A stretch of 48,249 bases of DNA from an uncultured Ignavibacteria bacterium (GCA_913061095.1 CAJXVM010000028.1:1-48249), one strand, 5' to 3'. Shown: positions 26,265 through 35,446, numbered from the stretch's first letter. The notes: generated by a model from the letters alone, not told the origin. Made by a program: numbers and translations.

Positions 26265-28025
26265 ATGACAACGATATCATCTAAAAACAGACAGCGCACA
26301 TTCCGCGCCATCGTGCCTGTACCGGCGGTGCTTGCGCTGCTTCTCATGCTTTTGCCTGCCGGCCGGGCAGACGCTCAGGAGCAGGCAATGAGTGATCTAA
26401 GCAATCAGGACTTCATTTCCTTTGTCCGCACCCTGCGCAATCCGCAAATGCTCTCGGCAAACGCGGGGCAACTGCCGATCCCACGGGGTGCGCGCTGTGG
26501 ACTCGGCATCTCCGCCGAGGCGGTGCGCCGTCTCCCGACCATGCCACCGGACCAGGCCGATGAACTGCGCAAACTGCTTTCCCTGCAGCGTCGGGATATC
26601 AGTGTCGTCAGTCCTTCCGGCAGATTCCGCATTCATTTTGATACAACGGGCTATCATTCCCCGGCCCTGCTCGACGAGAACTTCAATCGCATTCCCAATA
26701 CCGCATATGCCTACGCGGATTCGGTCGCGCGCATTTTCGATGAGGTTTATGAGGTGGAAATCGGACAGTACGGCTTTGATCCACCGCCGTTCCGCGCCGG
26801 AGAGACGGAATACCAGATCACCATCCTCGAATTTCTCGGCAATTATTACGGGCAGACGCTGTTCAACGCCCCGCTGCCTAACGGCGGCACCGTGCGCAAT
26901 ACGTATGCCACGCACATGGAAATCGACAATGACTTCCTGCGGTACGACACCCGCGGGATCGAAGGGGTACGAGTGACCGCCGCCCACGAATTCCATCATA
27001 TGGTGCAGCTCGGGATGTACGGATTCTGGGATACCGATCGGTGGGTGCATGAAATGACATCCACATTTTTCGAGGAAGCCGTTTATCCTGAAATCAACGA
27101 CTACTTCCAGTATATCGGCACCTTCATGCGGAAGACCGACCTGCCGATGTACGCGTGGAGCCCTGATGGATACGAGCTCGTGCTCTGGCCAATCTTCCTC
27201 GAGTACAAATACGGGAACACGCTGATCCGTGAAATCTGGGAAGGGATGCGGCAGGTCGAGCCCGTCACGGCGACGCGTGACGCCATCCGTGATCATCTGC
27301 CGGTCGGCGGGGATGTTGCTTCGGATTTCTGCAGCTGGACGTCGCAGAATTATTTCACCGGGTATCGCGCCGAGCGGAAGTCGCCGAATATGTACGACGA
27401 TGCCGCGCAGCTCGCCTCGGTCGATCCGACCGAGCTGGAGCTGGTCGCCGAGTCGGCGCGGATGACCGGCACACTGCTGCCGCTGTCTGCGGAATACCTG
27501 CGCGTGTACCGCGGCCTCGATTCCCTGACCTTCGTCGTCAGCAATTCCGATATCACATCCGCCATCAGCCGCAGCGGTGCCGGTGTGTCCTACGAACTCG
27601 AAGTGCGCCGCTCCGGATACGACGAATCATGGATCTCGCTGTCCAACGGCTGGGCGTACAGATTTACCGCCAGCCAGCCGAACGCACTGTGCGTGGCGCT
27701 TCTCGAAGGGGGGACAGCCGCGATGGTGGAGCGGGACGCTCCGTTCCCGAATCCGTTCTTTCCCCGTGAGCATACCCGCCTGCAGTTTCCCATTCCCCGC
27801 AGCGTCGAGGCCAACCGCGCTGACCTGTATCTCTTTTCTCCCAGCATGGAAAAGGTGTTTGCGAGCGAGAACATGGCCATCGAACTCGACGACATGACTG
27901 GTGCGCACGTCGCCTGGGACGGCCGCGGCGAAGACGGTGATTTCGTGTCCAGTGGCGTCTATTTTTATGTGCTGCAATACGGTGGGGAAACGGTGAAAGG
28001 AAAAATCGCCGTGGTGAAGAGGTAG
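26265..28025 (+). CDS. T9SS-exported zinc metalloprotease (MXAN_6640-like)
   Basis: 586 residues, with a signal peptide (AVLALLLMLLPAGRADAQ). The zinc motif HEFHH (His241, Glu242, His245) lies in VTAAHEFHHMVQLGMYG; the likely third ligand is in the following STFFEEAVYPE. This fits the MXAN_6640-type metalloprotease family. The C-terminal ~90 residues are a T9SS sorting domain (FPNPFFPREHTRLQFPIP to SSGVYFYVLQYG, ending GKIAVVKR). Exported to the surface or medium, it should cut proteins. It begins 15 nt after the thioesterase gene and ends 2 nt before ccmA, so it is co-transcribed with the cytochrome maturation ABC genes, an odd neighbour for a protease. Confidence 0.87.
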   Translation: MTTISSKNRQRTFRAIVPVPAVLALLLMLLPAGRADAQEQAMSDLSNQDFISFVRTLRNPQMLSANAGQLPIPRGARCGLGISAEAVRRLPTMPPDQADELRKLLSLQRRDISVVSPSGRFRIHFDTTGYHSPALLDENFNRIPNTAYAYADSVARIFDEVYEVEIGQYGFDPPPFRAGETEYQITILEFLGNYYGQTLFNAPLPNGGTVRNTYATHMEIDNDFLRYDTRGIEGVRVTAAHEFHHMVQLGMYGFWDTDRWVHEMTSTFFEEAVYPEINDYFQYIGTFMRKTDLPMYAWSPDGYELVLWPIFLEYKYGNTLIREIWEGMRQVEPVTATRDAIRDHLPVGGDVASDFCSWTSQNYFTGYRAERKSPNMYDDAAQLASVDPTELELVAESARMTGTLLPLSAEYLRVYRGLDSLTFVVSNSDITSAISRSGAGVSYELEVRRSGYDESWISLSNGWAYRFTASQPNALCVALLEGGTAAMVERDAPFPNPFFPREHTRLQFPIPRSVEANRADLYLFSPSMEKVFASENMAIELDDMTGAHVAWDGRGEDGDFVSSGVYFYVLQYGGETVKGKIAVVKR

Positions 28026-28027
28026 GC

Positions 28028-28648
28028 ATGCACGTTGCGGCCGAGGCGGTATCCAAGAAATTCAATCGACGACAGGTGTTCGCCGATGTCAGTTTCGAGG
28101 TGGCACCCGGTGAAGTGTTCGGCATCACCGGCCGGAACGGTTCCGGGAAATCCACGCTCCTGCGCATCATCGGGGGGCTGCTCACGCCCAGTGGCGGACG
28201 CATGCGCTACCGGCACGGAGACGCCGATGTCGAGGCTGAAAAACTCTATCCGCATATCGGCTACGCGGCGCCATACCTGGTTCTGTACGAGGAATTCAAC
28301 GCGGCGGAAAACCTGGCGCTCTATGCCCGGATCCGCGGTGTGGGACTAACCGCGGGGGAGATTGACGGACTGCTGCAGCGTGTGGGACTCCCCACCGACC
28401 GCAGGGATCCCATTCGTTCGTTTTCATCGGGCATGAAACAGCGCATGAAACTGCTCTTCGCGATTTTTCACCGGCCGCCGCTGCTGCTGCTCGACGAGCC
28501 GATCTCCAATCTCGACAGCGAGGGGATGGCGGTCGTCTATGATCTCGTGGCGGAGCAGCGGAAACGGGGCAGTGTCATCATCGCGACCAATGACGCGGAA
28601 GACATCCAGCAGTGTGACCGCACCTTTCGTGTCGAGGGACGCGCATGA
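28028..28648 (+). CDS. ccmA: Cytochrome c biogenesis ABC ATPase CcmA
   Basis: 206 residues, the usual CcmA size. It is the cytoplasmic ATPase of the CcmAB haem-release transporter. Walker A is GRNGSGKST, signature FSSGMKQRMKLL, and Walker B LLLLDEPISNLDSE. Where most ABC proteins have the switch His (ATHD), this one has ATND with Asn188, which may weaken hydrolysis. It starts 2 nt after the metalloprotease gene and overlaps ccmB by ATGA. Calling it CcmA rather than another ABC ATPase rests on ccmB and ccmC-F following. Confidence 0.9.
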   Translation: MHVAAEAVSKKFNRRQVFADVSFEVAPGEVFGITGRNGSGKSTLLRIIGGLLTPSGGRMRYRHGDADVEAEKLYPHIGYAAPYLVLYEEFNAAENLALYARIRGVGLTAGEIDGLLQRVGLPTDRRDPIRSFSSGMKQRMKLLFAIFHRPPLLLLDEPISNLDSEGMAVVYDLVAEQRKRGSVIIATNDAEDIQQCDRTFRVEGRA

Positions 28649-29310
28649 TCCGTCAGGCGATCGCGATTTTCACCAAGGATCTCATGAGCGAGCTCCGCAC
28701 GCGTTACGCGATCAACGCGCTGCTGATGTTCGTGGTCGTCACGCTCGCCGTGATCATGTTTTCCCTCGTGGGTGAATCCCTTTCCCCGGGCGCGCTTACC
28801 GGCATGCTCTGGGTGGTGATGTTTTTCGCCGCCATGAGCGGTCTTTCGCGAAGCTTCGTCGCGGAGGAGGAACGCGGAACCACGATGACGCTGCAGCTGC
28901 TGGCCTCACCCATGTCGGTGTACCTCGGGAAGCTGCTGTTCAATCTGCTGCTTGTCGTTGCACTGAATATCTTCATCGTGCTGCTTTTTCTGCTCGTGAT
29001 GGATCAGTTCACCGTCGCCCAGCCCGATCTGTTCTGGACCGTCATGCTGCTCGGCAGCGTCGGCATCGCCGCCGCGACGGCCATCATCGCGGCTATCATC
29101 GCAAAGGCCAACACAAAGGGGACGCTGTTTCCGGTGCTGTCGTTTCCCGTGCTCCTCCCTCTGCTGATGGCGGGCATCGCCGCGACCAAAGTCGCCGTCG
29201 AGGAACCGGTCTGGGATAATGCCCTGCCCGAACTGCAGATGCTTGCGTCATACATCGTTGTTGTTGTCACGGTGTCCTTTTTGCTCTTCGATTTTGTGTG
29301 GAAGGACTGA
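28645..29310 (+). CDS. ccmB: Cytochrome c biogenesis membrane protein CcmB
   Basis: 221 residues with six predicted membrane helices and the CcmB signature VAEEERGTTMTLQLLASPMSVYLGKLLFN between helices. It pairs with CcmA as the membrane half of the transporter that uses ATP to release holo-CcmE from CcmC. The start overlaps the ccmA stop by 4 nt (ATGA). A gap of 163 nt follows before ccmC, with a short dyad (TGGGT/ACCCA) near 29390-29403, so ccmC-F may have a second promoter. Confidence 0.92.
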   Translation: MIRQAIAIFTKDLMSELRTRYAINALLMFVVVTLAVIMFSLVGESLSPGALTGMLWVVMFFAAMSGLSRSFVAEEERGTTMTLQLLASPMSVYLGKLLFNLLLVVALNIFIVLLFLLVMDQFTVAQPDLFWTVMLLGSVGIAAATAIIAAIIAKANTKGTLFPVLSFPVLLPLLMAGIAATKVAVEEPVWDNALPELQMLASYIVVVVTVSFLLFDFVWKD

Positions 29311-29473
29311 ATTCTGGCCGCTTTCATGCCGCGTCCTCCGATTTCCATTGCGTAAGTCTTTGAAAATGTTATCTATGAATCCGGATAATGTGGGTATAAA
29401 CCCATTCATTGTAAGTTTTCCGCGATGTTGCTACATTGTTGTTTACTACCATTGACGAAGGAAATAATTGCGC

Positions 29474-30421
29474 ATGTGGTGGAAAATTCTTCTCTTTTTC
29501 TGGATCGCGGTTCTGAGCGCTGTCGCCATCGTCACTCCGATCGCGGGCACTCTCGGTGACCTCGCCGGCGTCGCGCAGTGGAGCGAGACGAAGATGATTC
29601 CGATGCGCTTTACCGTCACCGACCGCGGCGGTGCTGCCGATGATGGTGGCTGGCTGCTTCGCGGTGCGGATGAGGATGGAAGGGAGGCGGATTTTCACTT
29701 TGCAACACGTCCCGATGGTCTGGATCAGGCTGAGGGCTACCTCGTCCTTGCCCGCTATGACACGGAAGAGCACCGTGTGGAGGTCGCGGAAATCCTGGGT
29801 GACTATCCCGCGTTTGCGTTTCCCTTCATTCCGGGACTCGAAGAACGCGCAAAGATCATATTCTTCCACGTCCCCATGTCGTGGATGACCGTTGTGGCCT
29901 TTCTCGTGTCGATGTGGTTCGGCATTCAATATCTGCGGAAGAAGGACCTCGAGGACGATTTCCGTTCCGCGGTATCCGCCGGACTGGGATTGCTATTCTG
30001 CATTCTGGCGACGACGACGGGATCGCTCTGGGCCAAGTTCAACTGGGGATCCTTCTGGAACTGGGATCCGCGGCAGACCTCGATTTTCGTGCTGCTTCTC
30101 GTATATGGGGCGTATTTCGCACTTCGTTCGGCCATCGAGGTCGACGAAAAGCGTGCCTCCCTTTCGGCAGTCTACAGCATCATCGCCGCGGCGACAGTCC
30201 CGTTTTTCATTTTTATCATGCCGCGCATCATGCCCGGACTGCATCCGGGATCGGCGGACGACACCGGATCCGGCCCCGTTTTCAGCAGCGGTATGGACGC
30301 GGGCATGCGCGTGGTGCTGTACTCGATGCTGCTCGGGTACCTGGTGCTTTACGCGTGGCTGATGCGCATCCAGATGCGTCTTCACCGCATCAAACTTAAA
30401 CGTGCCGACGTGGCACTGTAA
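29474..30421 (+). CDS. ccmC: Haem handling protein CcmC with inserted domain
   Basis: 315 residues from ATG 29474; a TTG at 29468 with AAGGA 5 nt upstream is an alternative. The core is CcmC: six membrane helices with the tryptophan-rich haem motif FNWGSFWNWDPRQT, and a likely haem-ligand His in FFHVPMSW. CcmC loads haem onto CcmE in the periplasm. The unusual part is a periplasmic segment of about 80 residues (about 28-105) between helices 1 and 2, where ordinary CcmC has about 20. It contains a beta-rich stretch, MRFTVTDRGG to LARYDTEEHRVEVAEIL, which resembles the OB-fold of CcmE. Confidence 0.88.
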   Translation: MWWKILLFFWIAVLSAVAIVTPIAGTLGDLAGVAQWSETKMIPMRFTVTDRGGAADDGGWLLRGADEDGREADFHFATRPDGLDQAEGYLVLARYDTEEHRVEVAEILGDYPAFAFPFIPGLEERAKIIFFHVPMSWMTVVAFLVSMWFGIQYLRKKDLEDDFRSAVSAGLGLLFCILATTTGSLWAKFNWGSFWNWDPRQTSIFVLLLVYGAYFALRSAIEVDEKRASLSAVYSIIAAATVPFFIFIMPRIMPGLHPGSADDTGSGPVFSSGMDAGMRVVLYSMLLGYLVLYAWLMRIQMRLHRIKLKRADVAL

Positions 30422-30445
30422 CGTTCATCGCGGAGTATAACATTC

Positions 30446-30565
30446 ATGTATGAATTCCTCGAACAGAACGCCATTTACGTGGTCATGCTCATTGTCCTGA
30501 TGATCTGGACGGGGCTGTTCATCTATCTTTTCCGAATTGACCGGCAGCTGAAAGAACTTGAATAA
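30446..30565 (+). CDS. ccmD: CcmD-like small membrane protein
   Basis: 39 residues: MYEFLEQNAI, a membrane helix (YVVMLIVLMIWTGLFIYLF), then a charged tail RIDRQLKELE. Size, single helix, and position between ccmC and ccmE match CcmD, which stabilises CcmC-CcmE in the inner membrane. GGAG lies 12 nt upstream, at a longer than usual distance. It ends 17 nt before ccmE. Confidence 0.8.
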   Translation: MYEFLEQNAIYVVMLIVLMIWTGLFIYLFRIDRQLKELE

Positions 30566-30582
30566 AGGAAAGGTCTGAGCAC

Positions 30583-30990
30583 ATGAAGAAACGGTATGTC
30601 ATCGGCGGCGCCATCGTTGCGGTGTTTCTCGTCATCGGAGGACTCTCGTTCCTGAACTCCTCCGTCGAGTACGCGACGCTGAGCAAGGCCGAGCAGTCTG
30701 GCAAAAAAGTACAGGTGACCGGCAAGTGGGTGCAGGATATGAGCACACACTACGACACGGAAAACAACACGTTCATGTTCTACATGCGTGATGAGAATGA
30801 CCGTATCGCCAAGGTGGTACTCGACGGCCCGAAGCCCAACAACTTCGATATCGCAACCAGTGTCGTCACCAAGGGCCGCTACGAGGATGGCGTCTTCCAC
30901 GCCTCCGAAGTGCTTACCAAGTGTCCCTCGAAGTACGAGGGTGAATCGGCGAGTGACCATCCAGACGGAATCAAGAAATCATCGCTGTGA
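30583..30990 (+). CDS. ccmE: Haem chaperone CcmE, CxxxY variant
   Basis: 135 residues: one N-terminal membrane helix (YVIGGAIVAVFLVIGGLSFL), then the OB-fold (VQVTGKWVQDM, FMFYMRDENDRIAKVV, RYEDGVFHASEVLTK). Usual CcmE binds haem covalently through His in a HxxxY motif. Here the residue is Cys114 in KCPSKY, giving CxxxY, the variant described for archaea and some bacteria such as Desulfovibrio, whose loci also lack ccmH. GGAAAGG precedes the ATG. No ccmG or ccmH gene lies in the window, which agrees with the variant system. Confidence 0.93.
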   Translation: MKKRYVIGGAIVAVFLVIGGLSFLNSSVEYATLSKAEQSGKKVQVTGKWVQDMSTHYDTENNTFMFYMRDENDRIAKVVLDGPKPNNFDIATSVVTKGRYEDGVFHASEVLTKCPSKYEGESASDHPDGIKKSSL

Positions 30991-31002
30991 CAGGATCACG
31001 AC

Positions 31003-31034
31003 GGGAAGGCTCCCTGCGCCTTCCCGCTGTTTTG
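31003..31034 (+). terminator. Weak terminator or attenuator between ccmE and ccmF
   Basis: Stem GGGAAGGC/GCCTTCCC (31003-31010 with 31018-31025), 7-nt loop, then GCTGTTTTG. The T-run is short, so it would only partly stop transcription and could lower ccmF relative to ccmE. Confidence 0.45.
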
Positions 31035-31114
31035 CCTGGAAAATCTCTATTCAAGATCATAAATATCCGCCTTTGAGATGACGCCGCCGCAGCGGCTGCA
31101 GAAAGGACGAGGAC

Positions 31115-33832
31115 ATGTATAACGCACTTGGTTTTCTCGGAAACGCCGCAATCATCGTTGGCTTCGTGGCCGCGGTGCTTGGAATGGTGAGTTATTTCCG
31201 GAGTATTCAGCAGCCCCGGGTGATCGGTTTCGCCCGTACGGGTTTTCACATCGCCGTCACGACGGTGTTCATCGCATCGGCAATTTTGCTGATTCTCATC
31301 GTCAAGCACCAGTTCCAGTTCCATTACGTCTGGGCCTACAGTTCGCGCGAACTGCCGCTCGGACTGCTGATGTCGACCTTCTACGCCGGGCAGGAGGGAA
31401 GCTTCCTGGTCTGGACGCTGATGGTCGCTGTCGTTGGAATCGTGCTGCTCGTGTACACGCAGAAGCACGACAATGAACGCGAGGTGATGGGTGTCTATTC
31501 GGGTATGTTGGCCTTCCTGCTCCTGCTGCTGATCGTCAAGAATCCATTCACGCTCATCGAAGGCGGCGTGGTCCCCGCAGACGGACGCGGCCTCAATCCG
31601 CTGCTGCAGAATTTCTGGATGCAGATTCATCCGCCCATTCTTTTCCTCGGTTTTGCCGCCATGACGCCGCCGTTCGCCCTGGCTATCGCCGCGCTGATGC
31701 GCCGCCGCTACCAGGCCTGGGTGACCAGCGCGCTGCCGTGGGTCGTCGGGGGCTCTGTCGTGCTCGGTCTCGGTATCGCGCTCGGCGGGTTCTGGGCATA
31801 CGAGACGCTCGGATGGGGCGGATGGTGGGGATGGGACCCCGTTGAAAACGCCTCGCTGATTCCCTGGCTGGTCTCCATCGCGCTCATTCATACGATGGTT
31901 ACGCAGAAGCGGACGCGGGGACTGATTCTCACAAATTTCCTTCTGGCCATTCTGGCCTTTGTCTTCGTGCTGTACTCGACCTTTCTGACGCGCAGCGGCG
32001 TGCTTGGCGATGCCTCGGTGCACTCGTTCGTGGATCCAGGCCGCTTCAGCTTCACGCTGCTCGTGCTGTTCATGTTCGCCTTCACCGACGTGGGCCTCGC
32101 CCTGCTGTTCGGCCGCTTCACGCGCTGGGGCAAGCGTCTCTTCGAAAAGTACGAGGGCTGGAAGCTGATCGGGCTTTCCTACCTGATTGTCATCGGTCCG
32201 AGTATCCCGGTGTTCGCGCAGGTGAGCGGTGACCTCGTCCCGGTGTTCACCGAGATGATCGAAGGCGCGAATCCCGTCATGCTGCTGGTCTATTATCCCA
32301 TGCTGTGGATCGCTCATCTGCTCAATCTCGCCAGCTATCTCTGGCTGCCTGCGCTTCTCCTGAAGCTCGGAATGATCGTCTACATCTTTACCGGACGCAT
32401 GCACAGCGAGAAGGATTTCGACAGTTTCGCGATGCTCTCGCGTGAGACCTGGCTTGGACTCGGCTCCGCCGTCGTCGGCGTGCTGACTTTCATCGTGCTG
32501 ATCGGCACCTCGCTTCCCATCATCCCGCAGTTCGTCGTCGACGCGTTCAACGTCGTGCTCGGATGGATCAACGGTATCACGGGAACGTCGTACAGTCTCG
32601 GCAATACCGTCGAGCCGGCGTTCTACGATGCCATGGGACTGCCGTTGGCGATCCTCATGATGTTCATGACGGGCTTCACCATTCTGCTGATGTGGAGCAG
32701 CAACCGTACCGAGTCACTGTACCGCAAGCTTACCCTCCCCGCAATTCTGACGGTGGTTGCCACACTTGTCACCGTATTCGCTGGCAGCGTGTATGATCCC
32801 GGTATGATCCTTCTCGCGACGGCCTCCTGGTTTGCGCTGCTTTCGAACGCGGTGATCGGCTATCGTATCGTGCGCGGCAACCCGAAATTTTCCGGCGCAT
32901 ACATCGCGCACATCGGCGTCGCCATGATGCTGCTCGGCGTCATCGGTTCCGGATTCTACAGCACATCGAATTCGATGGAGCTCAAGCAGGGCGAACCGGT
33001 GGAATGGAAGGGGTATCGCTTTACCTACACCGGATTCGAGACCTTCTGGAACGGCGAACGCTACTATTTCAATGTCAAGCTCGATGATGCGGAAACCGGC
33101 GAACATATCGAAACCGTCAAGACGGTCATGTTCGTCTCCAACTACGGCGGCCAGGAACAGATCATGCGCAATCCCGGTATCGCGCGCTTCCTGACTACCG
33201 ACGTATACGTCGAGCCGCAGGCGCTCTACGAGGCGGATCCCAAGGGAGGAAAGCGTTTTGTCTTCACCAAAGGACAGACCTTCTCGTACGGTGGCTACAA
33301 CGTCACGTTCCTCGACTTCGATATGAACAATGCACAGTCCTCTGACGTGTTCCGTCTCGGTGGCGTATTCCGCGTCGAAAAATACGGTGAGGAGGCTGAG
33401 GAACTCGTTTCACAGCGCATCACCGGTCCGGAGGGCGTGCAGCTCGAACCCGCGGTGACTGCGGCGGGCGACCTGCAGATCGAATTGCTGTCCATGACGC
33501 CCAACCGCGAGGATCTTGCGCTTTCGCAGCTCGAAGTGCGCCTCAAGAACCCCAATGTGAAGGTCGATCCCAATGACCTGCGCGAAACGCTTGTCGTACA
33601 GGCCTCCCTCGAACCCTTCATCGGCTTCGTCTGGGCCGGCATCATCATCATGATTATCGGTTTCTTCGTCGCGCGGTCTCGCCGGTCGAAGGAAGCGCAC
33701 CGTCTCGGTACCTATGAGATTGCTCCCGAGGTCAAGAAAGCTGCGCTCAAGGGCGGCCAGGTACAGCAGCCCGTACCTTCCCAGAGTGAGCAGGAAGCAG
33801 CGGGCCAGGATGAGGAAGTGCAGCGCGGCTGA
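31115..33832 (+). CDS. ccmF: Haem lyase CcmF
   Basis: 905 residues, longer than the ~650 of E. coli CcmF. It joins haem from CcmE to apocytochrome c in the periplasm. The WWD haem motif is GWGGWWGWDPVENASL; surrounding helices and HPPILFLGFAAMTPPF are typical. About 200 residues near the C-terminus (from SGFYSTSNSMELKQGE to FEPFIGFVWAG) form the periplasmic beta domain, followed by the last helix (IIIMIIGFFVARS) and a charged cytoplasmic tail rich in Gln/Glu. GAGGA precedes the ATG. With no ccmH/ccmI here, this CcmF probably works without them, as in other CxxxY systems. Confidence 0.95.
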   Translation: MYNALGFLGNAAIIVGFVAAVLGMVSYFRSIQQPRVIGFARTGFHIAVTTVFIASAILLILIVKHQFQFHYVWAYSSRELPLGLLMSTFYAGQEGSFLVWTLMVAVVGIVLLVYTQKHDNEREVMGVYSGMLAFLLLLLIVKNPFTLIEGGVVPADGRGLNPLLQNFWMQIHPPILFLGFAAMTPPFALAIAALMRRRYQAWVTSALPWVVGGSVVLGLGIALGGFWAYETLGWGGWWGWDPVENASLIPWLVSIALIHTMVTQKRTRGLILTNFLLAILAFVFVLYSTFLTRSGVLGDASVHSFVDPGRFSFTLLVLFMFAFTDVGLALLFGRFTRWGKRLFEKYEGWKLIGLSYLIVIGPSIPVFAQVSGDLVPVFTEMIEGANPVMLLVYYPMLWIAHLLNLASYLWLPALLLKLGMIVYIFTGRMHSEKDFDSFAMLSRETWLGLGSAVVGVLTFIVLIGTSLPIIPQFVVDAFNVVLGWINGITGTSYSLGNTVEPAFYDAMGLPLAILMMFMTGFTILLMWSSNRTESLYRKLTLPAILTVVATLVTVFAGSVYDPGMILLATASWFALLSNAVIGYRIVRGNPKFSGAYIAHIGVAMMLLGVIGSGFYSTSNSMELKQGEPVEWKGYRFTYTGFETFWNGERYYFNVKLDDAETGEHIETVKTVMFVSNYGGQEQIMRNPGIARFLTTDVYVEPQALYEADPKGGKRFVFTKGQTFSYGGYNVTFLDFDMNNAQSSDVFRLGGVFRVEKYGEEAEELVSQRITGPEGVQLEPAVTAAGDLQIELLSMTPNREDLALSQLEVRLKNPNVKVDPNDLRETLVVQASLEPFIGFVWAGIIIMIIGFFVARSRRSKEAHRLGTYEIAPEVKKAALKGGQVQQPVPSQSEQEAAGQDEEVQRG

Positions 33833-34126
33833 TGATTTTCAGCGGCATCATCGCACGCAAGGCTGCCTGAAATCGGCAGCCGAAAAACAGGAATACCGAC
33901 AGCACGGCGCATCGATCACGGTGCGCCGTGCCGCGTTCTGGTGCTCATCTCCTTGGCATTTCCCCGCGTTGGATTCTGCAGGATTTTTGCGTGGACGCGT
34001 GTGCCGCGGAATTGAGAAAAGAGGGGAAAATTCTTAAGTTCCATTTCAGGTTCAGGGAACATCGCTTCCTTCCCGGCGAGACGGCATCGCACCATCCCTT
34101 TCCGAAATAGATCCTCAGGCGCATTC

Positions 34127-35446
34127 ATGAAAGAAACTCCGATTGACAGCAGTATCGTCGAAGAAAAAATCAAGGGGAGCGGACTGAGCAGCATCGGGCG
34201 CTCATCTATCCGCGAGATCCGTACACTTATCAACGAGATTGAGCAGGCAAGCGGAAAGAAGTTCATCCGCATGGAAATGGGTATCCCGGGACTGCCTGCC
34301 GCACAGATCGGTATCGATGCCGAGAAAAAGGCCCTCGACGGGGGCTGCGCCTCATTTTATCCCAGTATCGAGGGCATTCCCGAACTGAAGGTGGAAATCT
34401 CCCGCCTCATCAAACTTTTCGTGGACCTCGACGTCGCGCCGGGCGGCTGCATCCCCTGCACGGGATCCACCAGCGGGAGCATGATTACCTTTCTCACCGC
34501 AGGGCGCATGAATCCCGACAAAGACACCGTGCTCTTTCTCGATCCCGGGTTCCCCGTGCACAAACAGCAGTGCAATGTGCTTGGCATCAAGCATCGCAGT
34601 CTCGATGTCTATAATTACCGCGGAGAAAAACTTCGTGCGAGGCTCGAGGAGATCCTCAGCGAGGGCAATATTTCCTGCATCCTCTACTCGAATCCCAACA
34701 ATCCTACCTGGATCTGCTTCACCCATACCGAACTCGAGATTATCGGTGAGATGGCGACGAAATATGATGCCGTGGTAGTTGAGGATCTCGCGTATTTCAC
34801 GATGGATTTTCGCAAGGACTACTCCATTCCCGGGCGGCCGCCGTTTCAGCCCTCCGTCGGCAAGTACACGGACAATTACATTCTTCTGATCTCCAGCTCG
34901 AAGGCGTTTTCGTATGCGGGACAGCGTATCGGGATGCTGGCCGTGTCGAACGCTCTGTTCGATCGCGAAGTACCGGGGCTTACACGGTATTTCACGCAGA
35001 AGACCTTCGGGCGCGCGATGATTTACGGCGCGGCGTATGCGCAGTCCGCCGGCGTGACGCATTCCACCCAGTACGGTCTTGCGGCCCTTCTCAAGGCGAC
35101 GAACGATGCGACGTACCGTTTCATCGACGAGGTGAAGGTTTACGGTGAGCGTGCGAAAGTCATGAAGAAGGACTTCACTGACAACGGATTCTACATCGTG
35201 TACGACAAGGACGAGGACAACCCCATCGCCGACGGATTCTATTTCACCGTCGCCTACCCGGGCATGGACGGTGTGCAGCTGATCGAAGAGCTGCTGTATT
35301 ACGGCATCAGCGCCATCTCTCTGGCGAACACTGGAAGCGAACGGATAGAGGGCATTCGCGCATGCGTGTCACTGGTTTCGGAAGAACAGCTCCCCGAACT
35401 GCGCCATCGCCTCGAGGTGTTCCGCGAGAACCACCCCGTGAACTGA
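34127..35446 (+). CDS. PLP-dependent class I/II aminotransferase
   Basis: 439 residues, fold type I. The PLP-binding Lys is in LLISSSKAFSYAGQRIG; SNPNNPTWICF and VVVEDLAYFTMDF carry the Asn and Asp that hold the cofactor. The C-terminal domain is complete. The N-terminal part (GSGLSSIGRSSIREIRTLINEIEQ) and the Cys-rich CIPCTGSTSG stretch differ from AspC/KatB types. Substrate unknown: could be amino acid catabolism or biosynthesis. It stands alone, preceded by 294 nt without other genes and followed by 90 nt with a hairpin. The ATG is supported by an AGG 7 nt upstream. Confidence 0.88.
   Translation: MKETPIDSSIVEEKIKGSGLSSIGRSSIREIRTLINEIEQASGKKFIRMEMGIPGLPAAQIGIDAEKKALDGGCASFYPSIEGIPELKVEISRLIKLFVDLDVAPGGCIPCTGSTSGSMITFLTAGRMNPDKDTVLFLDPGFPVHKQQCNVLGIKHRSLDVYNYRGEKLRARLEEILSEGNISCILYSNPNNPTWICFTHTELEIIGEMATKYDAVVVEDLAYFTMDFRKDYSIPGRPPFQPSVGKYTDNYILLISSSKAFSYAGQRIGMLAVSNALFDREVPGLTRYFTQKTFGRAMIYGAAYAQSAGVTHSTQYGLAALLKATNDATYRFIDEVKVYGERAKVMKKDFTDNGFYIVYDKDEDNPIADGFYFTVAYPGMDGVQLIEELLYYGISAISLANTGSERIEGIRACVSLVSEEQLPELRHRLEVFRENHPVN

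Noticed and set aside
33861-33881. Perfect 7-bp hairpin GGCTGCC/GGCAGCC after ccmF
   Set aside because: It is followed by GAAAAAC, not by T residues, so it does not look like a terminator for ccmF. The other 270 nt before the aminotransferase gene show no gene.
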